Below, one piece after another: positions 1 through 6,825 of a stretch of DNA of 15,429 nt. The translations under genes were made by a program, and so were the position numbers. The notes below the pieces were generated by a model that saw only the letters and a program-made list of their open reading frames with translations, was not told the DNA's origin and made no database searches. The stretch comes from Oscillospiraceae bacterium (lineage in GTDB: Bacteria > Bacillota_A > Clostridia > Oscillospirales > Oscillospiraceae). The stretch's first letter is position 1. The number at the start of each line of letters is the position of its first letter. Where the stretch lies: positions 1 to 15,429 of the forward strand of contig JAFUPG010000058.1 in the NCBI GenBank assembly GCA_017481325.1, written 5' to 3'.

Positions 1-167
1 GGGAGGCGCTCAGATTGTGCTGTGGTAACACTTCTACATTTCGGCACTACCCCCGACAGCCCAAATTCGCCCTCCCCCAAGACCCCCTCCCCCGCTGCGC
101 GAAATCGTTATATTGCATTAGTCGATTTTGCAAACTGTTCGACATATTTCTGTTTGCTACGCAGTAT

Positions 168-196
168 TTGACTTTTTCCTCATACTTTGCTATATT
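168..196 (+). promoter_or_regulatory. sigma-A type promoter of the Nudix-acetyltransferase gene
   Basis: TTGACT (168-173) and TATATT (191-196) are separated by exactly 17 nt, a near-consensus housekeeping promoter. It predicts a transcript start near 203 and a leader of about 30 nt before the ATG at 234. I see no operator-like dyad over it. The upstream bases 1-167 hold a C-rich tract (about 50-95) and a 6-bp inverted repeat (AAATCG 102-107 with CGATTT 123-128) but no convincing gene. Confidence 0.75.
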
Positions 197-233
197 GATT
201 TTACTGTGATTTTCTGATTTTGGAGGTTGTTTT

Positions 234-1091
234 ATGCTCTGTGTCAGTTTTCATCCGGCGGCTTCTGTGGAGGATCGGCTGCTGAAATTTGCGGTGATCG
301 CCGCTCGATATCAAAATCAATGGGTCTTCTGCCGTCACAAGGATCGAAAAACCTGGGAGATTCCCGGCGGCCACCGTGAGCCGGGGGAGGAGATCGGACA
401 GACCGCCCAAAGAGAACTGCGGGAGGAGACCGGTGCGGTCTCTGCGGCACTGAAGCCGCTGACCGTCTATGCCGTGACTCAGGATGAACAGACGACCTAC
501 GGAATGCTCTACCTGGCAGAGATTTCAGAACTGGCGCCCCTGGCCGATTCTGTGGAAATTGGAGAGATCCGCCTTTTTGATGACCTGCCGCAGCAACTGA
601 CCTATGCCGCCATTCAGCCGAAGCTCTTTGCCAGAGCTTTGGAAGAACTGGCAATTTCTATTGAAAAAGCCACATTGAAAGATGTGAAATCGGTGGCAAC
701 TCTGGCGGCAAAACTATGGGATCACCATGAAATGGGTGAATTGGAGGCCGAATTTTCCGACTTTTTGCAGCAGGAGGATGCCGCAGTTTTCCTGTGCAAA
801 AGAAACGGCTTTCCTATAGGCTTCACCCAGTGCGGCCTGCGTCGGGACTATGTGGAGGGCACGGAAACCAGCCCCGTGGGCTACCTGGAGGGGATCTTTG
901 TGGAGGAGCGCTGCCGTGGTCGGGGCCATGCAAAAGCGCTTCTGAAGCATTGTGAAGCCTGGGCAAGGGAGAAGGGCTGCACGGAATTTGCCAGCGATTG
1001 CGAGCTGTGCAATGACACCAGCCTCCGTTTTCACCTGCGTATGGGCTTCCGAGAGGCCAACCGCATCATCTGTTTCACGAAAAAGCTATAA
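234..1091 (+). CDS. Nudix hydrolase fused to AAC(6')-like GNAT acetyltransferase
   Basis: A 285-residue two-domain protein. Residues ~1-140 are a Nudix domain: the Nudix box spans 46-68 and is intact (G46, E52, R60-E61, E64-E65, G67), so Mg-dependent hydrolysis of a nucleoside diphosphate derivative is expected. Residues ~143-285 are a GNAT domain with an acetyl-CoA loop RCRGRG (226-231). Its segments YVEGTETSPVGYLEGIFV (206-223) and CTEFASD (249-255), and the FTKKL end, closely resemble the aminoglycoside 6'-N-acetyltransferase AAC(6')-I group as I remember it (for example the Acinetobacter enzymes). The start is supported by GGAGG at 222-226, 7 nt upstream. The gene stands alone between its own promoter and a terminator. 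Aminoglycoside acetylation is inferred from family resemblance; another small amine could be the real substrate, and anaerobes take up aminoglycosides poorly, so resistance may not be its selected role. Confidence 0.9.
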   Translation: MLCVSFHPAASVEDRLLKFAVIAARYQNQWVFCRHKDRKTWEIPGGHREPGEEIGQTAQRELREETGAVSAALKPLTVYAVTQDEQTTYGMLYLAEISELAPLADSVEIGEIRLFDDLPQQLTYAAIQPKLFARALEELAISIEKATLKDVKSVATLAAKLWDHHEMGELEAEFSDFLQQEDAAVFLCKRNGFPIGFTQCGLRRDYVEGTETSPVGYLEGIFVEERCRGRGHAKALLKHCEAWAREKGCTEFASDCELCNDTSLRFHLRMGFREANRIICFTKKL

Positions 1092-1097
1092 AAAAGT

Positions 1098-1121
1098 CCG
1101 GGAGATCTGAAGATCTCCCGG
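1098..1121. terminator. bidirectional intrinsic terminator between convergent genes
   Basis: A 10-bp perfect stem, CCGGGAGATC (1098-1107) with GATCTCCCGG (1112-1121), closes a TGAA loop. It is followed by GTTTT on the + strand, and on the - strand the stem is followed by ACTTTTT. It sits 6 nt after the Nudix fusion stop and 8 nt beyond the copA stop, so it can end both transcripts. Confidence 0.85.
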
Positions 1122-1129
1122 GTTTTCAT

Positions 1130-3616
1130 TTATTCAATGCGGAGAACCTCGTATTCCTCGGCCTCTACGGTCTGCTTCAGAATATCGTCCTCGATGGGGG
1201 CGTTGAGGGTGAGAATGGCAGTACCCTCTTTAAAACTGACCACCGCCTCCGTTACCTGGGGCAGAGCCTCCAGAGCCTTTTTCACGTGCATCTCGCAGTG
1301 GCCGCACATCATGCCCTCGATATGCATGGTTTTTTTCTTGGGCTTGGGAGGCTGGGCTACGGGCTGGGGTTTCTTTTTGATCTTCACCAGATTCAGCCGC
1401 AGAGCATTACTGACTACGCAGAAGCTGGACAGGCTCATGGCTGCAGCGCCGAACATGGGATTCAGCGTCCAGCCGAAGATGGGGATCATCAGACCGGCGG
1501 CCAGGGGAATGCCCAGAGCATTATAGAAGAAGGCCCAGAAGAGATTCTGGTGGATATTCCGCAGAGCGGCACGGCTCAGGCGCACAGCGGCCGGCACATC
1601 CTCCAGGCTGCTCTTTACCAGCACCACGTCAGCCGAGTCAATGGCAATGTCCGAGCCTGCGCCAATGGCGATACCCACATCCGCACGGGTCAGGGCCGGG
1701 GCATCGTTGATGCCGTCGCCCACCATGGCGACTCTGCCCTCCTGTTGCAGCCTGCGGATCACGCTCTCCTTGCCGTCGGGGAGCACGCCGGAGATCACCT
1801 CATCCACACCCACCCGTTCGCCGATGGCGGCGGCGGTACGTGCATTGTCGCCGGTGAGCATGACTACTTTAATGCCCATGGCCTTCAGATCCCGGATGGC
1901 CTGGGCGCTGTCGGGCTTCAGGCTGTCTGCCACGGCGATCATACCCAGGAATTTGCCTTCATAGGCGAAGAACAGGGGCGTTTTTCCCTCCTGCGCCAGG
2001 CGGTCGGCTTTTTGCACTGCCTCCTGAGGAACGGAGATCTGCTCCTGCAAAAAGCGCAGATTACCGCCCAACAATGGCTTGCCCTCCAGCTTCGCTCCCA
2101 GACCGTTGCCGGGGAGAATGCGGAAATCCGTAACCTCACGGGCTTGAATTCCTTTGTCGGTGGCCTCTTTTCTTACGGCCTCGGCCAGCGGATGTTCGCT
2201 GTCCTTCTCCAGGGAGGCGGCAAGGCACAGCAGCTCCTGTGCCTTCACACCCGTAGCAGGCAGCACGTCCGTTACTGCAGGATGACCGCTGGTAATGGTG
2301 CCGGTTTTGTCCAGTGCAATGGTCTTGACCTTGCCTGCCAGCTCTAATGCGGTGGCATTTTTGAACAGGATGCCGTTCTTAGCACCCTTGCCTGTGCCTA
2401 CCATAATGGCCACAGGGGTGGCCAGACCCAGGGCGCAGGGACAGCTGATGACCAGCACAGAGATACCCCGAGCCAAAGCATAGCCCACACTCTGACCGGC
2501 AATGAGCCATGCGACCGTAGCCACCGTAGCAATGGCGATGATCACGGGGACGAAAACCCCGGAGACCTTGTCAGCGATCTTGGCAATGGGTGCCTTGGTG
2601 GCAGAGGCATCGGAGACCATTTTGATGATCTGGGACAGGGTGGTGTCCTCGCCCACACGGGTGGCCTCGCAGCGCAGCACGCCGGATTGATTCAGGGTAC
2701 CGGAGGAGACACTGGCTCCCTTTTCCTTGTCCACGGGAATGCTCTCGCCTGTAAGAGCGGCCTCGTTGACGGCGCTGTAGCCCTCCACCACACGGCCGTC
2801 CACGGGAATGGTCTCACCGGGGCGCACCAGGAAAATTTCGCCTTTTTGCAGACTCTCCACGGGAACGGTCAGCTCCTTGCCCTCCCGAATGACCGTAGCG
2901 GTCTTGGGGGAGAGCTGCATCAGCGCCTGCAGGGCATCGGTGGTCTTGCCCTTGGCTCTGGCCTCCAGCATTTTGCCCACGGTGATCAGGGTCAGGATGG
3001 TTCCGGCGGACTCATAATACAGCTCATGAAGGCAGTGCTTCGCTGCCTCCAAATTGCCCAGAAGCAGTGCGCCGGACATATCGAACAGCACGTAGGTGCT
3101 GTATACAAAGGCAGCGCCTGCGCCTATGGCGACCAGAGTGTCCATATTGGGCGCACGGTGGATCAGACCCTTGAAGCCGCTGACGAAAAATTTCTGGTTA
3201 ATGACCATGATGAACCCTGTGAGCAGCAGCTCCGTCAGACCCAAAATCATGGGATTCTCACTTAATAATGAGGGGAGTGGGAAGCCCCACATCACGTGCC
3301 CCATGGACACGTACATCAGAACTGCCAAAAATACAAGGGAGCTGACCAGACGGGCGATGAGGGTCTTTTCTGCCTTCTCCGTGCCGCTGGCAGCCTTGGC
3401 AGAGACCTCCTTTTTACCTCCTGCCACAGAAGCACCGTAGCCTGCGGCGGTGACGGCGGCGATGATGGTCTCGTCCGTGGCGCTGCCCTCCACGGTCATG
3501 GAATTGGTCAGCAGATTCACGGAGCAGGCGCTGACCTCCTCCAGCGCAGATACCGCCTTTTCTACCCTGGCAGAGCAGGCGGCGCAGCTCATGCCGGTGA
3601 CGTTGAATTTTTGCAT
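1130..3616 (-). CDS. copA: copper-exporting P1B-type ATPase with N- and C-terminal metal-binding domains
   Basis: An 828-residue Cu+-type P1B-1 ATPase expected to pump cuprous ions out across the cytoplasmic membrane. All signatures are present: N-terminal HMA domain (1-66) with C11xxC14; TGE actuator motif (289-291); CPC in the membrane (392-394); phosphorylation site DKTGT (D436); HP of the nucleotide domain (475-476); TGD (588-590); GDGIND (633-638); and the Cu+ selectivity residues Y698-N699 and M727xxSS. Unusually, after the last membrane helix a Lys/Pro-rich linker (746-763) leads to a second HMA domain (764-828) with C771xxC774, like a tethered CopZ chaperone. The start has an excellent AGGGAGGT site (3630-3623) whose first base is the last base of the metA stop codon, leaving 13 nt between the genes, so it looks co-transcribed and possibly translationally coupled with metA. 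No CsoR or CopY regulator gene is in view. Confidence 0.95.
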   Translation of the reverse strand: MQKFNVTGMSCAACSARVEKAVSALEEVSACSVNLLTNSMTVEGSATDETIIAAVTAAGYGASVAGGKKEVSAKAASGTEKAEKTLIARLVSSLVFLAVLMYVSMGHVMWGFPLPSLLSENPMILGLTELLLTGFIMVINQKFFVSGFKGLIHRAPNMDTLVAIGAGAAFVYSTYVLFDMSGALLLGNLEAAKHCLHELYYESAGTILTLITVGKMLEARAKGKTTDALQALMQLSPKTATVIREGKELTVPVESLQKGEIFLVRPGETIPVDGRVVEGYSAVNEAALTGESIPVDKEKGASVSSGTLNQSGVLRCEATRVGEDTTLSQIIKMVSDASATKAPIAKIADKVSGVFVPVIIAIATVATVAWLIAGQSVGYALARGISVLVISCPCALGLATPVAIMVGTGKGAKNGILFKNATALELAGKVKTIALDKTGTITSGHPAVTDVLPATGVKAQELLCLAASLEKDSEHPLAEAVRKEATDKGIQAREVTDFRILPGNGLGAKLEGKPLLGGNLRFLQEQISVPQEAVQKADRLAQEGKTPLFFAYEGKFLGMIAVADSLKPDSAQAIRDLKAMGIKVVMLTGDNARTAAAIGERVGVDEVISGVLPDGKESVIRRLQQEGRVAMVGDGINDAPALTRADVGIAIGAGSDIAIDSADVVLVKSSLEDVPAAVRLSRAALRNIHQNLFWAFFYNALGIPLAAGLMIPIFGWTLNPMFGAAAMSLSSFCVVSNALRLNLVKIKKKPQPVAQPPKPKKKTMHIEGMMCGHCEMHVKKALEALPQVTEAVVSFKEGTAILTLNAPIEDDILKQTVEAEEYEVLRIE

Positions 3617-3629
3617 TTGGCTACCTCCC

Positions 3630-4547
3630 TTACTTCTTCTCAGTAAAATCGTAAGGTGTGGTCTGGTAGACGAAGTAGTTCAGCCAGTTGGAGAAGAGCA
3701 GGTGGGCGTGGCCTCGCCAGGAGACCAGGGGGGCTTTGGTGTCGTCGTCGTTGGGGAAGTAGTTCTTGGGTACTTCAATGGGCAGACCCAGATTTTTGTC
3801 CCGGAAATACTCCTTTTTCAGGGTGTCCGGGTCGTATTCCGAGTGACCGGTGAGGAAAACCTGCTTGCCTCCGGCGGTGAAGATGGCATAGACACCGGCC
3901 TCGTCGCTTTCGGCGGCGATCTTCAGCTGGGGAACTTTCTCCACATCCTCCCGGCGGATGGTGGTGTGACGGGAGTGAGGGATCATAAACACATCGTCAA
4001 AGCCACGGAACAAAATGGGGTTCTTCCAGATCACCCGATGGGGGAATACACCGAAGAGCTTCTTGTCCAGGGAATACTTCTGAATGCCGTAGTGGTAGTA
4101 CAGACCTGCCTGAGCGCCCCAGCAGATGTGCAGGGTGCTGTGGACATGGGTCTTGCTCCATTCCATAATGGTGCAGAGCTCCTCCCAGTACTCCACCTCT
4201 TCAAAGGGCAGATGTTCTACCGGCGCACCGGTGATGACCATGCCGTCAAAATAGCGGTGGGAGATCTCGTCGAAGGTCTTGTAGAAGGTGAACAGATGCT
4301 CGGCGGAGATGTTTTTTGCCACATGGGACTTGGTATGCAGGAACTCCAGATGCACCTGCAGAGGGCTGTTGCCCAGAAGACGGGCGAACTGGGTCTCCGT
4401 CTCGATCTTGGTGGGCATCAGATTCAAAATCAGGATCTCCAGAGGGCGGATGTCCTGGCTCACCGCACGGGTCTCGTCCATGACGAAGATGTTCTCGTTC
4501 TTCAGCGTGGCGGTGGCGGGGAGATCGTTGGGAATTTTAATGGGCAT
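3630..4547 (-). CDS. metAA: homoserine O-acetyltransferase (MetA/HTS fold)
   Basis: A 305-residue, full-length member of the MetA family. It activates homoserine by acylating its hydroxyl, the first committed step to methionine. The catalytic triad is visible: Cys142 in HICWGAQ, His235 and Glu237 in TGHSEYD. Position 111 ([10 protein letters not shown]) is glutamate; in this family Glu111 marks acetyl-CoA use and Gly111 marks succinyl-CoA use (E. coli). I therefore call it an acetyltransferase, although homologues are often labelled succinyltransferase. This fits the upstream metY, whose substrate is O-acetylhomoserine. The ATG is preceded by AAGGAG (4560-4555) at 7 nt. It lies 21 nt after metY and 13 nt before copA. 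Confidence 0.95.
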   Translation of the reverse strand: MPIKIPNDLPATATLKNENIFVMDETRAVSQDIRPLEILILNLMPTKIETETQFARLLGNSPLQVHLEFLHTKSHVAKNISAEHLFTFYKTFDEISHRYFDGMVITGAPVEHLPFEEVEYWEELCTIMEWSKTHVHSTLHICWGAQAGLYYHYGIQKYSLDKKLFGVFPHRVIWKNPILFRGFDDVFMIPHSRHTTIRREDVEKVPQLKIAAESDEAGVYAIFTAGGKQVFLTGHSEYDPDTLKKEYFRDKNLGLPIEVPKNYFPNDDDTKAPLVSWRGHAHLLFSNWLNYFVYQTTPYDFTEKK

Positions 4548-4568
4548 GAAAATGCTCCTTTTCGTTTA

Positions 4569-5855
4569 TTACAGGGTGGCCAGCGCCTGCTCAATGTCGG
4601 CGATCAGATCGTCGGCATTTTCCAGACCGCAGCTCAGGCGGATCAGGTCGGCAGATACACCGGCGGCCAGCAGCTCTTCGTCGTTCATCTGGCGGTGGGT
4701 GGTGCCGGCGGGATGGAGGCAGCAGGAACGGGCGTCGGCCACATGGGTCTCAATGGCTGCCAGCTTTAATTTGCCCATAAAGGCGGCAGCGGCGCTGCGG
4801 CCACCCTTGACGCCGAAGGAGATCACACCGCAGGAGCCATTGGGCAGGTATTTCTTGGCCAGCTCGTGGTACTTGTCCCCGGGAAGGCCACAGTAGCTGA
4901 CCCAGGAGATCTTCTCGTGACCCCGGAGATACTCAGCGATCTTCTGGGCGGTGGCGCAGTGCTGGCGCATCCGCAGAGGCAGGCTCTCCAGACCCAGGTT
5001 CAGGTAGAAAGCATTCTGGGGGGACTGGACAGCGCCGAAGTCACGCATCAGCTGTGCCGTTGCCTTGGTGATGTAAGCACCGGCCAGACCGAAGCGCTCC
5101 ACATAGACCACACCGTGATAGCTGTCGTCGGGGGTGCAGAGGCCGGGGAACTTGTCGGGGTATTTTGCCCAGTCGAACTTGCCGCCGTCGATGATACAGC
5201 CGCCCAGAGCAGCGCCGTGGCCGTCTAAATACTTGGTGGTGGAGTGGGTGACGATGTCAGCGCCCCATTCCAGGGGACGGCAGTTGACGGGGGTGGCAAA
5301 GGTGTTGTCAATAATCAGGGGTACGCCGTGGCTGTGGGCAGCCTTGGCGAATTTCTCAATATCCAGCACGGACAGGGCGGGGTTGGCGATGGTCTCACCG
5401 AAAACTGCCTTGGTGTTGGGGCGGAAGGCGGCATTCAGCTCCTCCTCGGAGCAATCGGGGGAGAGGAAGGTGAACTGGATGCCCATACGCTTCATGGTCA
5501 CGGAGAAGAGGTTGAAGCTGCCGCCGTAGATGGCGGAGGAGCTGATGATATGGTCGCCGCAGCCGGCGATATTAAAGACCGCAAAGAAATTGGCGGACTG
5601 GCCGGAGCCGGTGAGCATAGCAGCGGTGCCGCCCTCCAGAGCGCAGATCTTGGCGGCTACGGTGTCACAGGTGGGGTTCTGCAGACGGGAATAAAAGTAG
5701 CCGTTGGCCTCCAGGTCAAAGAGTTTTGCCATTTCGTCGGCATTTTCGTAGCGGAAGGTGGTGCTCTGAATAATGGGGATCTGACGGGGCTCGCCGTTTT
5801 TGGGGCTGTAGCCGGCCTGGATACACAGGGTCTCAAGCTTTAAATTATTGCTCAT
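4569..5855 (-). CDS. metY: O-acetylhomoserine sulfhydrylase (PLP-dependent)
   Basis: A 428-residue fold-type I PLP enzyme of the Cys/Met metabolism family. It converts O-acetylhomoserine and sulfide to homocysteine (methanethiol can give methionine directly). The PLP-binding lysine is K208 in HSTTKYLDGHG, the ring-nitrogen aspartate is D183 in IIDNTFATP, and YFYSRLQNPT (53-62) supplies phosphate-binding Tyr/Arg. The opening TLCIQAGY and the ~430-residue length match MetY better than the shorter MetB/MetC enzymes (~380-390). The ATG follows GAGGT (5866-5862) at 6 nt. It is the first gene of the apparent metY-metA-copA transcript and is preceded by a structured leader and a consensus promoter. 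Confidence 0.95.
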   Translation of the reverse strand: MSNNLKLETLCIQAGYSPKNGEPRQIPIIQSTTFRYENADEMAKLFDLEANGYFYSRLQNPTCDTVAAKICALEGGTAAMLTGSGQSANFFAVFNIAGCGDHIISSSAIYGGSFNLFSVTMKRMGIQFTFLSPDCSEEELNAAFRPNTKAVFGETIANPALSVLDIEKFAKAAHSHGVPLIIDNTFATPVNCRPLEWGADIVTHSTTKYLDGHGAALGGCIIDGGKFDWAKYPDKFPGLCTPDDSYHGVVYVERFGLAGAYITKATAQLMRDFGAVQSPQNAFYLNLGLESLPLRMRQHCATAQKIAEYLRGHEKISWVSYCGLPGDKYHELAKKYLPNGSCGVISFGVKGGRSAAAAFMGKLKLAAIETHVADARSCCLHPAGTTHRQMNDEELLAAGVSADLIRLSCGLENADDLIADIEQALATL

Positions 5856-5887
5856 AATGATACCTCATTTGTAAAATAATAAAAGGA

Positions 5888-5907
5888 GCAGCCGCATAGA
5901 CGGCTAC
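5888..5907 (-). terminator. terminator-like hairpin in the metY leader
   Basis: Read on the - strand, GTAGCCG, loop TCTATG, CGGCTGC (7 bp, one G-U pair) is followed by TCCTTTTATTATTTT. It stands 32 nt before the metY ATG and downstream of the metY promoter, which is where an attenuator belongs rather than the end of a gene. The U-tract is interrupted, so termination may be partial. Confidence 0.5.
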
Positions 5908-5933
5908 CCCTTGCAGAAGGTGAAAAAACTTCT

Positions 5934-5993
5934 TCAAGGGGTGAAAAAAGGCATAGAGACGGCGCTGCGGCAGAAAAATGCCGGTTTCAACAC
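5934..5993 (-). CDS. possible leader peptide in the metY 5' region
   Basis: A short frame inside the metY leader starting at GTG 5993 encodes 19 residues, (M)LKPAFFCRSAVSMPFFTP, then TGA. An upstream GTG at 6002 would give 22 residues. GAAGGGG (6010-6004) lies 10 nt before GTG 5993 and could be its ribosome binding site. The stop falls inside the left arm of the 5907-5941 hairpin, so ribosome position could alter folding. It contains one Cys and one Met and ends Thr-Pro-stop. I know no family for it; non-coding is quite possible, as GTG starts and short frames are common. Confidence 0.25.
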   Translation of the reverse strand: MLKPAFFCRSAVSMPFFTP

Positions 5994-6026
5994 GCCGATC
6001 ACACCCCTTCGATTTATTCTGCTCCG

Positions 6027-6055
6027 ATTATAGACCATTCCTGCCCACTTGTCAA
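6027..6055 (-). promoter_or_regulatory. consensus promoter of metY-metA-copA
   Basis: On the - strand TTGACA (6055-6050) and TATAAT (6032-6027) are both perfect consensus hexamers with a 17-nt spacer. Such a strong promoter for amino-acid genes suggests that control acts after initiation, in the leader, or through a repressor. Its -35 is about 50 bp from the -35 of the divergent atp promoter. Confidence 0.88.
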
Positions 6056-6104
6056 CCGACAAAGAAAACTGCTCTCTCAAAATTTTGAATTTTTTGTGTT
6101 TTCC

Positions 6105-6133
6105 TTGCAAAGAATGGCAAGATATGGTATAGT
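6105..6133 (+). promoter_or_regulatory. promoter of the ATP synthase operon
   Basis: TTGCAA (6105-6110), 17-nt spacer, TATAGT (6128-6133). The predicted start near 6140 leaves ~40 nt before the first gene at 6180. This promoter position also excludes the upstream in-frame ATG at 6096 as the start of that gene. Confidence 0.75.
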
Positions 6134-6179
6134 AAAGAACAGGCAAAAATCGGCTGATATAAAGGAAGTGCAGAAAAGC

Positions 6180-6443
6180 ATGCCGAAAAAATTCTTTCGT
6201 ATCGCCTATGCAATGAATTATCTCTCCCAGGCTGCCATCAGCCTGCTGTTCCCCGCCGGAGCGCTGATCTTTGGGGGCTGGCTGCTGCGGCGGTACTGCG
6301 GTGTGGGTTCCTGGGTTATGATCCTGGCCATTGTTCTGGGTGTGGTGCTGGGCTTCGGCTCTATGATCTCCTTTTTGCTGAAAACCTCCTATGCCATCGA
6401 TCCTACTCAAAAGGAGGAGAATCATGATTCCTCAGGAAAATAA
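6180..6443 (+). CDS. atpZ: AtpZ/AtpI-family small membrane protein, first gene of atp operon
   Basis: An 87-residue protein with two predicted membrane helices (about residues 13-37 and 43-64, numbered from MPKKFFRI). The pattern of a hydrophobic helix, GGWLLRRY turn, then a Gly-rich second helix (ILAIVLGVVLGFGSM) fits the AtpZ/AtpI family (PF09527, ATPase_gene1) usually found first in atp operons. Family members have been linked to c-ring assembly or to Mg2+/Ca2+ transport with AtpI; its exact role here is inferred. The start at 6180 is chosen because the promoter -10 lies upstream of it and AAGGAAG (6162-6168) precedes it by 11 nt, a slightly long spacing. It overlaps atpI by 20 nt. Confidence 0.75.
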   Translation: MPKKFFRIAYAMNYLSQAAISLLFPAGALIFGGWLLRRYCGVGSWVMILAIVLGVVLGFGSMISFLLKTSYAIDPTQKEENHDSSGK

Positions 6444-6825
6444 TACGACCCTCCGCTCCTTGCTGCCTGTTGCTCTGGGACAGCTGCTTCTCAGCGCTGT
6501 GATGCTGGCGGTTTACTGGGCGCTGGGCTATTTCAGCGTCAAGGTGCTCTACAGCGTTGCCATAGGCACGGGACTGTCCCTGCTGAACTTTGCCGTCATG
6601 GGCTTTTTCCTGCTGCGGGCTGCCAAAAGTGAGAACCCCAACAAGGCAAAGCTCTATGCCGGCGGTACCTACGGCGTAAGAATGATCGCCCTGCTGGTGA
6701 TCCTGGTGCTGCTTTTGCGGACGGGACGTTTTGATACGCTGGCGACCTTGCTGCCTCTGTGCTTTGTTCGTATTTCGATCTTCATTACCGAGCTCTTTCG
6801 GAGGAAAGGAGACAAGAGTCTATGA
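6424..6825 (+). CDS. atpI: ATP synthase subunit I
   Basis: A 133-residue integral membrane protein with four hydrophobic stretches (about 13-33, 37-60, 80-99, 104-124), matching the subunit I family (PF03899), an accessory protein known in Na+-type synthases to help assemble the c-ring. The start at 6424 is fixed by AAGGAGG (6411-6417) 6 nt upstream; the longer in-frame ATG at 6391 has no such site. It lies inside the end of the previous gene (20-nt overlap) and its stop overlaps the atpB start as ATGA, which implies coupled translation. Confidence 0.8.
   Translation: MIPQENNTTLRSLLPVALGQLLLSAVMLAVYWALGYFSVKVLYSVAIGTGLSLLNFAVMGFFLLRAAKSENPNKAKLYAGGTYGVRMIALLVILVLLLRTGRFDTLATLLPLCFVRISIFITELFRRKGDKSL

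Larger units (their letters stand above)
5856..6020 (-). promoter_or_regulatory. structured metY leader, candidate transcription attenuator
   Basis: The predicted transcript start (~6020) leaves about 165 nt before metY. On the - strand, segment CCCCTTGAAGAAG pairs with CTTCTGCAAGGGG (stem 5929-5941 with 5907-5919, 12 of 13 paired, 9-nt loop). Immediately downstream is a 7-bp hairpin (5901-5907 with 5888-5894, one G-U) followed by TCCTTTTATTATTTT, which looks like an intrinsic terminator ahead of metY. The CACCCCTT segment could instead pair with AAGGGGTG near 6009-6002, giving a competing fold. I find neither S-box (SAM-I) core sequences nor the T-box GGUGGNACCGCG element, so the ligand or signal, if any, is unknown. 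Confidence 0.5.

Noticed and set aside
7..15. CGCTCAGAT at both ends of the window (7-15 and 15419-15427), suggesting a duplication or element boundary
   Set aside because: A 9-bp match without flanking similarity or an inverted-repeat context is expected by chance often enough in 15 kb, and the two sites are not known to be the ends of one element.
1..28. Possible 3' end of an upstream gene (frame 2, ...GGAQIVLW then TAA)
   Set aside because: Eight residues are too few to assign, and no terminator follows clearly; it may be coding but cannot be supported.
1286..3265. Several + strand open frames opposite copA
   Set aside because: They mirror a clear CopA frame with all catalytic motifs; their proteins are rich in His/Gly/Gln and have no recognisable domain.
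5856..6020. Canonical S-box (SAM-I) or Met T-box upstream of metY
   Set aside because: I looked for the SAM-I core and the T-box GGUGGNACCGCG sequence on the - strand and found neither.
5881..6025. Riboswitch-like closing helix pairing GGAGCAG (6025-6019) with CTGCTCC (near 5885-5891) in the metY leader
   Set aside because: The predicted transcript start near 6020 lies inside the 5' partner, so most of it would not be transcribed; the match may be fortuitous unless the start is mapped upstream.
6096..6179. Longer start for the first atp gene at ATG 6096
   Set aside because: It begins upstream of the -35/-10 elements at 6105-6133, has no ribosome binding site, and adds 28 residues not expected for the family.
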